DNA of 62,552 nt from Actinophytocola algeriensis (GCF_014203735.1 NZ_JACHJQ010000005.1:594221-656772), one strand, 5' to 3'. Numbered from the stretch's first letter, positions 33,295 to 42,600 are shown. Numbers and translations: made by a program. Notes: generated from the sequence alone by a model not told the origin.

Positions 33295-34458
33295 GTGCCC
33301 GTCGCCGTCTACGTCCTGGGGCTCTCGATCTTCGCCCAGGGCACCTCGGAGATGATGCTCGCCGGGCTGCTGCCCGAACTGTCCCGCGACCTGGGGGTCG
33401 GCATCCCGCAGGCGGGCCTGCTGATCTCGGCGTTCGCGCTCGGCATGCTCGTCGGCGCGCCCGTGCTCGCCGTGCTCACGCTCCGGTGGCCCAGGCGGGT
33501 GACGCTCATCGGTTTCCTCGTCGTCTTCGCCGCGCTGCACGCCGTGGGCGCGCTCACCGGCAGTTACGAGGTTCTGCTCGCCACGCGGGCGCTGAGCGCG
33601 TTCACCTACGGCGGGTTCTGGTCCGTCGCCTCGGTCACCGTGCTGTCGATCGTGCCGGCCGGCAGCCGTGGCCGGGCCATCAGCGTCGTGGCGGGCGGGC
33701 TCACCGTCGCCACCGTCGTCGGGCTGCCGCTTGGCACCCTCGTGGGCCAGAACCTCGGCTGGCGCGCGGCGTTCTGGGCGGTCGCCGTGCTGTCGCTCGT
33801 GGCGGCCGCGGCCGTCGCACTGACTATCCACAATGGACCAGAGGGTCGGTCGAAGCCGAGCGTCGGCGCCGAGCTGCGCGCCATGGCCAACCCGCGGCTG
33901 TGGCTGGCCTACGCGACGACCGCACTGCTCATGACCGCGCTCATCGTCACGTTCGGTTACCTCGCCCCGCTGCTCACCGACACGACCGGACTGCCGGACG
34001 GTGCGGTCCCGGTCGTGCTCGGCGTGTACGGCATCGGCTCGCTCATCGGCATCACGGTGGGCGGCCGCACCGCCGACCGCCACCCGTTCCGCACGCTCGC
34101 CTACGGCATCGGCGGCCTCGTCGCCGCGAGCATCCTGCTCGCCACGGCCGCGTCCCAGCCGGTGCTCGCGGTCACGGCCGTCTTCCTGATCGGGGCGTTC
34201 GGGTTCGCGGTCAACCCCGCCCTCACCACCCGGGTCTTCAGCGAGTCGGAACACGCGCCGACGCTGGCCTCCTCGCTCAACGTGTCCGCGTTCAACGTCG
34301 GCATCACCGCGGGCCCGTGGCTCGGTGGCCTCGCGCTCGACGCGGGTGCCGGCTACCCGGTCGTCGCGTGGCTCGGCGCCGGTGCGGGCGTGGTGGCACT
34401 CGGAGCGGTCGCGCTCGGCGCCGTGTCGGTGCGCGGGGAGAAGGTTCTGGTCCCCTAG
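33295..34458 (+). CDS. MFS drug-efflux-type transporter (Cmx/AraJ-like)
   Basis: This 387-aa transporter has 12 helices and the DHA1 signature start [20 protein letters not shown], then [19 protein letters not shown] and [13 protein letters not shown], matching the chloramphenicol/arabinose-efflux subgroup. GTG 33295 has AGGAGG 6 bases upstream. It sits 71 bases after a tetR gene with a shared operator motif, a classic drug-inducible efflux arrangement. The exported compound is unknown. Confidence 0.88.
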   Translation: MPVAVYVLGLSIFAQGTSEMMLAGLLPELSRDLGVGIPQAGLLISAFALGMLVGAPVLAVLTLRWPRRVTLIGFLVVFAALHAVGALTGSYEVLLATRALSAFTYGGFWSVASVTVLSIVPAGSRGRAISVVAGGLTVATVVGLPLGTLVGQNLGWRAAFWAVAVLSLVAAAAVALTIHNGPEGRSKPSVGAELRAMANPRLWLAYATTALLMTALIVTFGYLAPLLTDTTGLPDGAVPVVLGVYGIGSLIGITVGGRTADRHPFRTLAYGIGGLVAASILLATAASQPVLAVTAVFLIGAFGFAVNPALTTRVFSESEHAPTLASSLNVSAFNVGITAGPWLGGLALDAGAGYPVVAWLGAGAGVVALGAVALGAVSVRGEKVLVP

Positions 34459-34490
34459 GCTTCGAACTGATGTTCACGACAGGCAAGGCC

Positions 34491-35150
34491 ATGCGCGTGC
34501 TGGGTGTCGACCCCGGCCTGACCAGATGCGGGATCGCCGTCGTCGACGGGGCGGCCGGCCGGAAGGTCGCGTGCGTCCAGGTGGACGTGATCCGCACCCC
34601 GGTCGACGCCGACCTCGCCGTGCGCCTGCTCGCCGTGTCCGATGCCGTCGAGGACTGGCTCGACCGCCACCGCCCCGACGCGGTCGCGGTCGAGCGGGTC
34701 TTCAGCCAGTACAACGTCCGCACCGCCATGGGCACCGCCCAAGCGGGTGGCGTCGTCGCGCTCGCGGCCGCCAGACGCGGGCTGCCGGTCGTGTTCCACA
34801 CGCCGTCGGAGGTGAAGGCCGCGGTCACCGGCTCCGGCCGTGCCGACAAGGCGCAGGTCACGGCGATGGTCACCAAGCTGCTCGGCCTGCGTGAGGCACC
34901 ACGGCCCGCCGACGCCGCGGACGCCATCGCCATCGCCGTCTGCCACATCTGGCGCGCACCCATGCGCAACCGGCTCGCCGAGGCCGAGGCCAGGGCCGCC
35001 GAACTCGCCCGCAACCACAAGGCACGCATCGCCGCCGCGGCCAAGGCGTCCCATGCAAGCTCCGTCAGGGCGTCCGATGTTCACTCCGCAAGCTCCGTCA
35101 GGGCGTCCGATGTTCACTCCGCAAGCTCCGTGAAGAGGAAGTCGACATGA
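34491..35150 (+). CDS. ruvC: Holliday junction endonuclease RuvC
   Basis: RuvC cuts Holliday junctions during recombination. The catalytic acidic residues sit in [12 protein letters not shown] (D near residue 7), the conserved VERVF segment (E near 68) and [14 protein letters not shown] (two D near 142-145). I chose ATG 34491 (MRVLGVDPG) over ATG 34470. At 219 aa it is about 30 residues longer than mycobacterial RuvC. The extra C-terminal part is an 11-residue repeat encoded by a 33-bp DNA repeat. It overlaps ruvA by 4 bp. Confidence 0.95.
   Translation: MRVLGVDPGLTRCGIAVVDGAAGRKVACVQVDVIRTPVDADLAVRLLAVSDAVEDWLDRHRPDAVAVERVFSQYNVRTAMGTAQAGGVVALAAARRGLPVVFHTPSEVKAAVTGSGRADKAQVTAMVTKLLGLREAPRPADAADAIAIAVCHIWRAPMRNRLAEAEARAAELARNHKARIAAAAKASHASSVRASDVHSASSVRASDVHSASSVKRKST
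35055..35131 (+). repeat. 33-bp direct repeat in the 3' end of ruvC
   Basis: Two identical 33-base units (35055-35087, 35088-35120), beginning GCAAGCTCCGTCAGGGCGTC, are followed by 11 bases of a third. Each encodes 11 residues in the ruvC frame (about [11 protein letters not shown]). Perfect identity suggests recent slippage or the in-frame insertion of a small repeat element. Confidence 0.92.
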
Positions 35151-35743
35151 TCTCGCGCGTACGGGGAACGGTGCTCTCGATCGGCCTCGACCACCTGGTG
35201 GTCGAGGTCGGCGGGGTCGGCCTCGCGATCACCGCGACCCCGGCCACGCTCGCCACGCTGCGCACCGGCGAAGAGGCGATCCTCGAGACCACGCTCGTCG
35301 TCCGCGAGGACTCCCTGACGCTGTTCGGGTTCGCCGACGCCCAGGCCCGTGAGCTGTTCGGGCTCCTGCAGACCGTGTCCGGCATCGGCCCGCGCATCGC
35401 CATGGCCACCCTCGCCGTCCTGGAGCCCAACCAGCTGCGGGCCGCGCTCGCCGAGGGCAGCGTCTCCGTGCTCACCCAGGTGCCCGGCATCGGCCGCAAG
35501 GGCGCGGAGCGGCTGATCATCGAGCTGCGCGACAAGGTGGGCGCGCTCGCCGCCGTCACCGCGGAGACCGTCGCGACGGGCAACGGCGCGGTGCGGGGGA
35601 GTGTCGTCGAGGCGCTCACCGGGCTCGGTTTCCCCGTCAAGCAGGCCGAACAGGCCGTCGACGGGGTGCTCGCCGAGAACGGCCGGTCCGACACCCCGAC
35701 CGTGCTCCGCAAGGCACTCGCCACCCTGGGCAGGAAGCGGTAG
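35147..35743 (+). CDS. ruvA: Holliday junction helicase subunit RuvA
   Basis: RuvA binds the four-way junction and loads RuvB. The 198-aa protein has the OB-fold N-terminus ([20 protein letters not shown]) and two helix-hairpin-helix motifs ([17 protein letters not shown] and [19 protein letters not shown]). A C-terminal RuvB-contacting domain starts [20 protein letters not shown]. It begins in a 4-bp overlap with ruvC and is followed by ruvB after 6 bases. Confidence 0.97.
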   Translation: MISRVRGTVLSIGLDHLVVEVGGVGLAITATPATLATLRTGEEAILETTLVVREDSLTLFGFADAQARELFGLLQTVSGIGPRIAMATLAVLEPNQLRAALAEGSVSVLTQVPGIGRKGAERLIIELRDKVGALAAVTAETVATGNGAVRGSVVEALTGLGFPVKQAEQAVDGVLAENGRSDTPTVLRKALATLGRKR

Positions 35744-35749
35744 CGGGTC

Positions 35750-36865
35750 GTGCACGATGAAGCCGTGACCGACCCCGGTGAGTTCGCGCCCGAGATCGCG
35801 TCCCCCGAGGTGCTGCCGGGAGACGACGAGGCGACACTGCGCCCGAAGCGGCTCGCCGAGTTCGTCGGGCAGCACCGGGTCCGCGAGCAGCTCGAGCTGG
35901 TCCTGCAGGGCGCCACCCGGCGCGGGGTACCGCCGGACCACGTGCTGCTGTCCGGTCCGCCGGGTCTCGGCAAGACCAGCCTCGCCATGATCATCGCGGC
36001 CGAGCTGGGCAGCGCGCTGCGCCTCACCTCGGGCCCCGCGCTGGAACGGGCGGGCGACCTCGCCGCCATGCTGTCCAACCTCGTCGAGGGCGACGTCCTG
36101 TTCATCGACGAGATCCACCGGATGGCCCGCCCCGCAGAGGAGATGCTCTACCTCGCGATGGAGGACTTCCGCGTCGACGTGGTCGTCGGCAAGGGCCCCG
36201 GCGCCACCAGCATCCCCCTGGAGATCGCGCCGTTCACGCTCGTCGGCGCCACCACCCGCTCCGGCTCGCTCACCGGCCCGCTGCGCGACCGGTTCGGCTT
36301 CACCGCCCACATGGAGTTCTACTCGGCCTCGGACCTCGACAAGGTGCTGCGCCGGTCGGCGGGCATCCTCGGCGTCGACCTGCGTCCCGACGGCGCCGAG
36401 GAGATCGCGGGCCGCTCCCGCGGCACACCCCGCATCGCCAACCGGCTGCTGCGGCGCGTGCGCGACTTCGCCGAGGTCCGCGCCGACGGTGTCGTGACCA
36501 AGGACATCGCCCACTCGGCGCTGGCGGTCTACGACGTCGACGAGCTCGGTCTCGACCGGCTGGACCGGGCGGTGCTCGGCGCGCTCGTGCGGTCGTTCGG
36601 CGGCGGCCCGGTCGGGGTGTCGACGCTGGCTGTCGCGGTGGGGGAGGAGCCCAGTACGGTGGAGGAGGTGTGCGAGCCGTACCTGGTGCGGGCAGGCATG
36701 CTCGCCAGGACTCCGAGGGGTCGTGTCGCCACCGCGGCGGCGTGGTCCCATATGGGGCTTTTGCCCCCGGCTACCGCTCCTGGCCCGGTGCCGCCTACTC
36801 TGTTCGACAGTGACACGCACGACACTGACACGCACGGTGCGCACACTGCGCACTCTGCGGAGTAG
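35750..36865 (+). CDS. ruvB: Holliday junction branch-migration ATPase RuvB
   Basis: This AAA+ motor drives branch migration with RuvA. The Walker A motif GPPGLGKTS is at about residue 68, Walker [10 protein letters not shown] near 120, and the family [19 protein letters not shown] block near 165. A winged-helix C-terminus follows. It is 371 aa, with a short Thr/His/Asp-rich tail beyond the usual end. GTG 35750 is used; an in-frame GTG at 35765 is also possible. Confidence 0.96.
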   Translation: MHDEAVTDPGEFAPEIASPEVLPGDDEATLRPKRLAEFVGQHRVREQLELVLQGATRRGVPPDHVLLSGPPGLGKTSLAMIIAAELGSALRLTSGPALERAGDLAAMLSNLVEGDVLFIDEIHRMARPAEEMLYLAMEDFRVDVVVGKGPGATSIPLEIAPFTLVGATTRSGSLTGPLRDRFGFTAHMEFYSASDLDKVLRRSAGILGVDLRPDGAEEIAGRSRGTPRIANRLLRRVRDFAEVRADGVVTKDIAHSALAVYDVDELGLDRLDRAVLGALVRSFGGGPVGVSTLAVAVGEEPSTVEEVCEPYLVRAGMLARTPRGRVATAAAWSHMGLLPPATAPGPVPPTLFDSDTHDTDTHGAHTAHSAE

Positions 36866-36886
36866 TCAACTCACGGATGGACAAAC

Positions 36887-37273
36887 ATGGATATCCTCCC
36901 TCTGCTTCTGATGTTCGGCCTGCTGGGCGTCATGATGTACTTCATGACCCGGCGCCAGCGCAGGGCTCAGGAGCAGCAGCAGGCACTGCAGAACTCCCTC
37001 GGCGTCGGTGACCGCGTGATGACCACCTCGGGCCTGTACGGCACTGTGACCGACGCCGAGGACGGCACCACGATCACGCTCGAGATCGCTCCCGGTGTCG
37101 AGACCGAGTGGCTGCGTGCCGCCGTGCGCGAGAAGGTCGGCCCGGTCGAGGAGACCGACGACGTCGAGGACCTCGACGACACCGACGCGGTGGACGAGGT
37201 CGAGACCGTCGACGCGACGACCAACGAGCCCCCGGCCGTCAAGGACGCCGAGCTCGAGTCCGGCAAGAAGTAG
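36887..37273 (+). CDS. yajC: Preprotein translocase accessory subunit YajC
   Basis: The 128-aa protein has one N-terminal membrane helix (residues 3-22, with LLLMFGLLGVMMYFM), then the conserved RRQRRAQEQQQALQNSLGVG and GDRVMTTSGLYGTV. The tail is very acidic. YajC associates with SecDF. Position between ruvB and secD is conserved in actinobacteria. Confidence 0.95.
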   Translation: MDILPLLLMFGLLGVMMYFMTRRQRRAQEQQQALQNSLGVGDRVMTTSGLYGTVTDAEDGTTITLEIAPGVETEWLRAAVREKVGPVEETDDVEDLDDTDAVDEVETVDATTNEPPAVKDAELESGKK

Positions 37274-37287
37274 CGGCTTGCGTGAGC

Positions 37288-37370
37288 GTGACGTGACCGT
37301 GTGACAACGGCCTCACGTCACGGGAGGTACGCTGCGCCCTCACCCACACGTGTAACGGGTGCGGGCGCAG
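37288..37370 (+). terminator. Two strong hairpins between yajC and secD
   Basis: The first stem pairs GTGACGTGA (37288-37296) with TCACGTCAC (37313-37321). The second pairs CTGCGCCC (37332-37339) with GGGCGCAG (37363-37370) and contains an inner CACCC/GGGTG stem; TCTTGT follows. They look like terminators or attenuators that would reduce transcription from ruv/yajC into secD. The rest of the gap to 37436 has a GAGGAG ribosome site before secD. Confidence 0.65.
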
Positions 37371-37436
37371 TCTTGTGACCAAGACACGGCACAGGAACAC
37401 GCCTGAGACCCTGTAGTTCGAGGAGACCGACCGACC

Positions 37437-39308
37437 GTGGCCTCACCCTCCGGGCAGATCCGCCCAGGGCGCTACCTAGCGTTCTTCCTTTTCATCGTGG
37501 TTCTGCTGTACGGCTTGGTGTTCGCCACGCCGAATCACAAGCTGGAGCCCAAACTCGGCATCGATCTGCAGGGCGGCACGCGTGTCACGCTGACCGCCCG
37601 CACCGAGTCGGGTGACGCCCCCAGCCGCGAGGCCCTCGACCAGGCGCGACAGATCATCGAGAACCGCGTCAACGGCATCGGCGTCAGTGGCACCGAGGTC
37701 GTGCTCGACGGCAACAACATCATCATCACGGTGCCGGGCGAGGAGGGTGAGCAGGCCAAGGACCTCGGCCAGACCGCCCAGCTCCGGTTCCGCGCGGTGA
37801 TCGGGCAGCCGCAGCCGGCCCAGGTGCCACAGCAGCAGGAGCAGGAGCAGCCGACCGAGCCCGCACCGGGCGAGGAGTCGACCGCGCCGTCCGCGCCGGC
37901 GACCGAGCCGTCCGTCCCGCCGTCGGCAGGCGGGACCACGGGCACGCCGCAGGGCAGGCCCGCCCCGGCCGTCGCGGGTCAGCCGGGCTCCACCGCGCCG
38001 TCCGAGCCGTCCGCGCCGTCCGAGCCACCGGCGTCCGGTGCCGAGCAGCCGAGCGACGAGGAGGCCCTCGCCGACCCGCTGAGCGCGTGCGCCAAGTACG
38101 CGGCCGACGTCGACACCTACAACAAGGACGTCTCGGCGGGCAAGGAAAGCGCGGTCACCACGGCGAGCCTGATCCAGTCGGGTCGCGCGTGCCGCCAGGC
38201 ACCGCAGCTCGCCGGGAGCGAGGACGGCACCGTCCAGCCGGACGCGACGGTGCAGCAGGCCGCGATGGCCGCACTGGACTGCTCCAGGCCCGACCCGCTG
38301 GTCGGCAACGACCTCTCGGACCAGCCGCTGGTCGCCTGCGACCAGGAGGCCACCGCCAAGTACGTCCTCGGCCCGACCTTCCTGCAGGGCACCGAGATCT
38401 CCGACGCGGGCTCCGCGGTCAACCCGGAGGGCGTCGGCTACGTCGTGACGCTGGACTTCAAGAGCGGCGGCAGCCGGACCTGGGCCGACTACACCGAGGC
38501 CCACGTCGGTCAGATGGCCGCGTTCGTCCTCGACACCCAGGTCGTGTCGGCGCCGGAGATCCAGGGCGCCATCACCGGCCAGACGCAGATCACCGGCGGC
38601 GGCCAGGGCGGCTTCAGCTCCACCGAGGCCAAGAGCCTCGCGGACGTGCTGAAGTACGGCTCGCTGCCGCTGTCGTTCGACTCGTCCGAGGCGGAGACCG
38701 TGTCCGCGACGCTGGGCATCGCGTCGCTCAAGGCCGGCCTGATCGCGGGCGCGATCGGCCTGCTGCTGGTGTTCGTCTACTGCCTGTTCTACTACCGGAT
38801 GCTCGGCCTGCTCACGATCCTGTCGCTCGCGCTGTCCGCGGTCATCGTGTTCGCGTTCCTGGTGCTGCTCGGCCGGTGGATCGGGTTCACGCTCGACCTC
38901 GCGGGAGTCGCGGGCTTCATCGTCGCCATCGGTATCACGGCGGACTCGTTCGTGATCTTCTTCGAACGACTGAAAGACGAGATACGCGAGGGAAGGACGT
39001 TCCGCTCGGCTGTGCCGAGGGCGTGGGTACGCGCCCGGCGCACCATCCTGTCCGCGGACATGGTCATGTTCCTCGCGGCCGCCGTGCTCTACGTCCTGGC
39101 CGTCGGCCAGGTGCGAGGCTTCGCGTTCACCCTCGGCATGTCGACCGTGCTCGACCTGATCGTGGTGTTCCTCGTGACGCACCCGCTGGTCTCGCTGGCG
39201 TCGAAGTCGAAGTTCCTGTCCAAGCCGAGCATGTCGGGTCTGGGCGCGGTGCAGCGCCAGGCGAACGAGCGGCGGGCTGCGGGCCGCACCGTGGCGAAGG
39301 AGGTGTGA
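37437..39308 (+). CDS. secD: Protein translocase subunit SecD
   Basis: SecD with SecF uses the proton gradient to help late steps of Sec export. The 623-aa protein has the first helix at about residues 14-31, the P1 motif LGIDLQGGTRVTL near 41, and the five C-terminal helices with ITADSFVIFFERLKDEIREG. An unusual Pro/Ser/Glu/Gln-rich segment of roughly 85 residues (about 123-207) is inserted in the extracytoplasmic domain, expanding it relative to non-actinobacterial SecD. GTG start; secF follows after 1 base. Confidence 0.96.
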   Translation: MASPSGQIRPGRYLAFFLFIVVLLYGLVFATPNHKLEPKLGIDLQGGTRVTLTARTESGDAPSREALDQARQIIENRVNGIGVSGTEVVLDGNNIIITVPGEEGEQAKDLGQTAQLRFRAVIGQPQPAQVPQQQEQEQPTEPAPGEESTAPSAPATEPSVPPSAGGTTGTPQGRPAPAVAGQPGSTAPSEPSAPSEPPASGAEQPSDEEALADPLSACAKYAADVDTYNKDVSAGKESAVTTASLIQSGRACRQAPQLAGSEDGTVQPDATVQQAAMAALDCSRPDPLVGNDLSDQPLVACDQEATAKYVLGPTFLQGTEISDAGSAVNPEGVGYVVTLDFKSGGSRTWADYTEAHVGQMAAFVLDTQVVSAPEIQGAITGQTQITGGGQGGFSSTEAKSLADVLKYGSLPLSFDSSEAETVSATLGIASLKAGLIAGAIGLLLVFVYCLFYYRMLGLLTILSLALSAVIVFAFLVLLGRWIGFTLDLAGVAGFIVAIGITADSFVIFFERLKDEIREGRTFRSAVPRAWVRARRTILSADMVMFLAAAVLYVLAVGQVRGFAFTLGMSTVLDLIVVFLVTHPLVSLASKSKFLSKPSMSGLGAVQRQANERRAAGRTVAKEV

Positions 39309-39309
39309 C

Positions 39310-40584
39310 GTGGCTGCCAACGAAACACCGGCGCCCGCCAAGAAAGAAGGCGTGTTCCGCCGGCTCTACACGGGCACCGGCGCGTTCGATGTCGTCGGCA
39401 AGCGCAAGCGCTGGTACATCTTCTTCGCGGCGCTGATCCTCGTGTGTCTCGCGTCGATGGTCTTCCGCGGCTTCAACCTCGGCATCGACTTCACCGGCGG
39501 CACCCGGGTCTCGCTGCCCGCGCAGGGTGCGAACGGCGACATCTCGGTGACCCAGGTCGAGGACGCGTTCAGCGAGATCCTCGGCAAGGAGCCCGCGGCC
39601 GTGCAGACGGTCGGCACCGGCGACGCGTCGACCATCCAGATCCGGTCGGAGGCGCTGAACAACGACGAGGTCGACCAGCTCAAGGCCGGGCTGTTCGAGC
39701 GGTTCCAGCCGGAGAACGCGCAAGGCGAGCCGAGCCAGCGGTCCATCAGTGACAGCGCCGTCAGCGCGTCGTGGGGTGGCGAGATCTCACAGCAGGCGCT
39801 GATCGCGCTCGGCGTGTTCCTCGTGCTCGTGACGATCTTCCTCGCGATGTACTTCGAGAAGTGGATGGCCGTGGCGGCGCTCGCCGCGCTGGTCCACGAC
39901 ATCGTGGTCACCGCGGGCGTCTACTCGATCATCGGCTTCGAGGTGACCCCGGCGACCGTCATCGGTCTGCTGACGATCCTCGGCTTCTCGCTGTACGACA
40001 CGGTGGTGGTGTTCGACAAGATCAAGGAGAACACCAGGGGCCTGCTCGGCCTGACCCGCCGCACGTACGCGGAGGCGGCGAACCTGGCGCTGAACCAGAC
40101 GCTGATGCGGTCGATCAACACGTCGCTGATCGCGGTGCTGCCGGTCATCGGCCTGCTGGTCGTCGGCGTCGGCCTGCTGGGTGTCGGCACCCTGCAGGAC
40201 CTGGCGCTGGTGCAGCTGACCGGCATCATCGCCGGTGCGCTGTCGTCGATCTGCCTCGCGACGCCCATCCTGGTCGACCTGAAGATGCGGGAGCCGAAGT
40301 TCCAGCAGCAGGCCGCGCGGGTGAAGGCGCGCCGCGACAACCTGGCGCGCAAGGCGGCCGAGCGCGAGGAGTCCGGTGCTCCCGACGACGCCGTCGAGCC
40401 GCTGGCCGACGACGCCCCGGCCACCGACGACGAGTCACTCGACGCCGAACTGCGCCAGGAGCGCGCGATGGCGGCGGCGAGCAGCGTCCCGGCCCGCAAC
40501 CAGAAGCCGGGCGACCGGCACCAGCGCAGCGGCAAGCCGGCTGGCAAGCAGTCGGGCCGCCCGTCAGGAAAGCGGCGACGATGA
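39310..40584 (+). CDS. secF: Protein translocase subunit SecF
   Basis: The 424-aa SecDF partner has its first helix near residues 35-54. The FNLGIDFTGGTRVSLPA motif follows, and the membrane core has IGLLTILGFSLYDTVVVFDK and KENTRGLLGLTRRTYAEAAN. The charged C-terminal tail is long, basic and low-complexity (from about 335). GTG 39310 follows the secD stop by 1 base, and its end overlaps apt by 4 bp. Confidence 0.96.
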   Translation: MAANETPAPAKKEGVFRRLYTGTGAFDVVGKRKRWYIFFAALILVCLASMVFRGFNLGIDFTGGTRVSLPAQGANGDISVTQVEDAFSEILGKEPAAVQTVGTGDASTIQIRSEALNNDEVDQLKAGLFERFQPENAQGEPSQRSISDSAVSASWGGEISQQALIALGVFLVLVTIFLAMYFEKWMAVAALAALVHDIVVTAGVYSIIGFEVTPATVIGLLTILGFSLYDTVVVFDKIKENTRGLLGLTRRTYAEAANLALNQTLMRSINTSLIAVLPVIGLLVVGVGLLGVGTLQDLALVQLTGIIAGALSSICLATPILVDLKMREPKFQQQAARVKARRDNLARKAAEREESGAPDDAVEPLADDAPATDDESLDAELRQERAMAAASSVPARNQKPGDRHQRSGKPAGKQSGRPSGKRRR

Positions 40585-41102
40585 CCGACTTACAGGTAGC
40601 ACTGGAGCTGATTCGCACGGTCCCGGACTTCCCCGAACCCGGGGTGTTGTTCCGGGACCTGAACCCGCTGTTCGCGTCCGCACCCGCGTTCCGGGTGGTC
40701 ATCGACGAGATGGCCGCCCGGCTCCCGGAGGACGTGGACGTCGTCGCGGCGGTCGAGGCCCGCGGGTTCCTGCTGGGCGCCGCGATCGCGGTCGCCCGCG
40801 GCGTGTCCCTGGTACCGATCCGCAAGCCGGGCAAGCTGCCGGTGGTCGCGGACCGCGTGGACTACGCGCTGGAGTACGGCACGGCGTCCCTGGAACTCCC
40901 GGGCGGTGTGCTGGAGCCAGGAGCGAAGGTCGCGATCGTCGACGACGTCCTCGCGACCGGTGGCACGGTCGCGGGTGTGGTCGAACTGGTGAAGCGCGCG
41001 GGCGCGACCACGTCGGTGGTGTCGGTGGTGATGGAACTGGCGGCCCTGTCCGGCCGCGACCGCTTGGACGGCTGCGAGGTCCAGGCGCTGCAGGTGCTCT
41101 GA
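40581..41102 (+). CDS. apt: Adenine phosphoribosyltransferase
   Basis: Apt salvages adenine to AMP with PRPP. The 173-aa protein has the N-terminal VPDFPEPGVLFRDLNPLF, the VEARGFLLGAAIA segment, and the PRPP motif VAIVDDVLATGGT at about residues 116-128. ATG 40581 overlaps the secF stop. In mycobacteria rel follows directly; here two minus-strand genes are inserted between apt and rel. Confidence 0.96.
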   Translation: MTDLQVALELIRTVPDFPEPGVLFRDLNPLFASAPAFRVVIDEMAARLPEDVDVVAAVEARGFLLGAAIAVARGVSLVPIRKPGKLPVVADRVDYALEYGTASLELPGGVLEPGAKVAIVDDVLATGGTVAGVVELVKRAGATTSVVSVVMELAALSGRDRLDGCEVQALQVL

Positions 41103-41127
41103 CCTCAGCTTCGAGGGTTGTGGGCCT

Positions 41128-41165
41128 GCGCCCAGGAGCGTTGTCGAGGCATTGCTCCTGGGCGC
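41128..41165. terminator. Bidirectional terminator between apt and the VOC gene
   Basis: GCGCCCAGGAGC (41128-41139) pairs perfectly with GCTCCTGGGCGC (41154-41165) across a 14-base loop, between two convergent genes. Confidence 0.8.
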
Positions 41166-41169
41166 CGGT

Positions 41170-41802
41170 TCAGCGCCGGTCCTGCCACGTGCACAGGCAG
41201 ACCCGGTTGCCTTCCGGATCCGCCAGCACCCAGTAGCTCGGTGCCGCCTCGTCGCTGACCAGGGTGCCGCCCGCGGCGAGTGCCGCGTCGATGCGGGGCT
41301 GGACCTGTGCGGGCTCGACCCACACGTCCGGGTGCCAGCGCTGCCGGGGCTCCTCGCTGCCGGAACCCTGGAACCACACGGCAGGCAGGCGGTCTGCGGG
41401 GTCGAGGACCTCGCCGTCGCCGGGTGCCATCGCGAACACCGCCGCCCAGAACGGCAGTACGGCCGTCTGGTCGGGGGTGTCGAGCGCCAGCTCGAGCCTC
41501 GACACGGCCGCCGAATCCAGTGTCAGGCCGGCGCCTTCGGCCACCTCCGTGATGGCACGCGCCAGCCGCACCTCGTCGGCGGTGATGCCGCGTTCGCGGT
41601 GGCTGGTCACCCGGACGTCCACGTGGCCGGGCCGCACGTCGAGAGCGGGGCCGTGGTCACCGGCCACCGTGCCGACCGCCGCCACCAGCGCCACGCCCGT
41701 CGCGAAGTCGCCGGTTCTGACGCGGGTCTGCAGGCCACCCAGCAGGTAGGCCCAGCCGGCAAGGTCCGCCTCGGCGATCTGCCGTCCGGTCAAGGTCGTC
41801 AT
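41170..41802 (-). CDS. Pterin-dehydratase-like / VOC domain fusion protein
   Basis: The 210-aa protein joins two domains. Residues 1-95 resemble pterin-4a-carbinolamine dehydratase: LTGRQIAEADLAGWAYLLGG, then FATGVALVAAVG and the later SHRERGITADEVRLA. The family HHPD reads HGPA, so one histidine is lost. Residues 105-210 form a VOC (glyoxalase-like) domain with FWAAVFAMAPGDGEVLDP, WHPDVWVEPAQVQPRIDAAL and LADPEGNRVCLCTWQ. TAACCT lies 7 bases before ATG 41802 and no ribosome site is seen; it may instead be read through from the DODA gene 10 bases upstream. Activity unknown. Confidence 0.82.
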   Translation of the reverse strand: MTTLTGRQIAEADLAGWAYLLGGLQTRVRTGDFATGVALVAAVGTVAGDHGPALDVRPGHVDVRVTSHRERGITADEVRLARAITEVAEGAGLTLDSAAVSRLELALDTPDQTAVLPFWAAVFAMAPGDGEVLDPADRLPAVWFQGSGSEEPRQRWHPDVWVEPAQVQPRIDAALAAGGTLVSDEAAPSYWVLADPEGNRVCLCTWQDRR

Positions 41803-41812
41803 GACCGGCAGG

Positions 41813-42571
41813 TTAGTCAAACTGGACGGAGCGCTTCGCGAGGCCGTGCCAGTAGCCGTCGATGACCTGCTTCGGGGTGGCCGTCGTGCCGAGTGCCGCG
41901 CCCATGGACACGAACAGTGGCGCGAAGTGCTCGGTTCGCGGGTGGGCCAGCCGGGCGGCGGGGGACTTGTGCTCGAAGTCGAGCAACGCGTCGAAGTCCC
42001 TGGCCGCCAGTGCTTCCGCGCCCCAGTGGTCGAACTCCGCGGACCACGTCGGTGCGGTGCCGGCCGGGTCGCGCCGCAGGCCGGACAGGTTGTGCGTGAA
42101 GAACCCGCTGCCGACGATCAGCACGCCCTCGTCCCGCAGCGGGGCGAGCCGCTGCCCGACCTCGAACAGCTCCGCCGGGTCCAGCGACGGCATCGACATC
42201 TGCAGCACCGGCACGTCCGCGTCCGGGTACATCTCCTTGAGCGGCACGTACGCGCCGTGGTCCAGGCCGCGGCCGGGGTCGGAGTGCGCGGAACCGAGCA
42301 GGGCACCCACCGAGGCGGCCAGCTCCGGTGCGCCCGGCGCCTCGTACGTCACGTCGTAGTAGTGGTCCGGGAAGCCCCAGAAGTCGTACTCCAGCGGCAC
42401 TGTCGTCGTCGCGCCTACCGTGAGCGGGGCGTTCTCCCAGTGTGCGGACACGACGAGGATCGATGACGGCCTCGGCAGGCCTGCTGACCAGTCGGCGAGC
42501 TGACGCGTCCACAGGTCGTCGTCGGCGAGGGGCGGGGCGCCGTGGGACAGGTACAGCACCGGCATGGACAT
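41813..42571 (-). CDS. DODA-type class III extradiol dioxygenase (LigB superfamily)
   Basis: The 252-aa protein belongs to the DODA/YgiD branch of non-heme iron extradiol dioxygenases, known from plants to open L-DOPA. Metal-binding candidates are the His in YLSHGAPP (residue 9), SAHWENAPLTVG and GSGFFTHNLSG. HWGAEALAARDFDALLDFEH and HFAPLFVSMGAA follow. ATG 42571 follows AGGAG at about 6 bases. A 16-bp palindrome lies just upstream. The natural substrate is unknown; it is followed 10 bases later by the pterin/VOC fusion gene. Confidence 0.88.
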   Translation of the reverse strand: MSMPVLYLSHGAPPLADDDLWTRQLADWSAGLPRPSSILVVSAHWENAPLTVGATTTVPLEYDFWGFPDHYYDVTYEAPGAPELAASVGALLGSAHSDPGRGLDHGAYVPLKEMYPDADVPVLQMSMPSLDPAELFEVGQRLAPLRDEGVLIVGSGFFTHNLSGLRRDPAGTAPTWSAEFDHWGAEALAARDFDALLDFEHKSPAARLAHPRTEHFAPLFVSMGAALGTTATPKQVIDGYWHGLAKRSVQFD

Positions 42572-42584
42572 GGTCCACTCCTGA

Positions 42585-42600
42585 AGTTGAAGGTTCAACT
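42585..42600. promoter_or_regulatory. 16-bp palindrome upstream of the dioxygenase gene
   Basis: AGTTGAA-GG-TTCAACT is a perfect inverted repeat 14 bases before the dioxygenase start, directly upstream of its ribosome site. The form resembles MarR-family operators. No MarR gene lies nearby, so the binding protein must be encoded elsewhere. Confidence 0.6.

Noticed and set aside
35055-35131. CRISPR array
   Set aside because: Units of 33 bp are directly adjacent with no spacers and are in frame within ruvC.
37476-39341. Very long minus-strand open frame opposite secD (and a similar one opposite rel at 42669-45059)
   Set aside because: GC-rich codon bias leaves the antisense frame open; the products are Arg/Gly/His-rich and resemble nothing.
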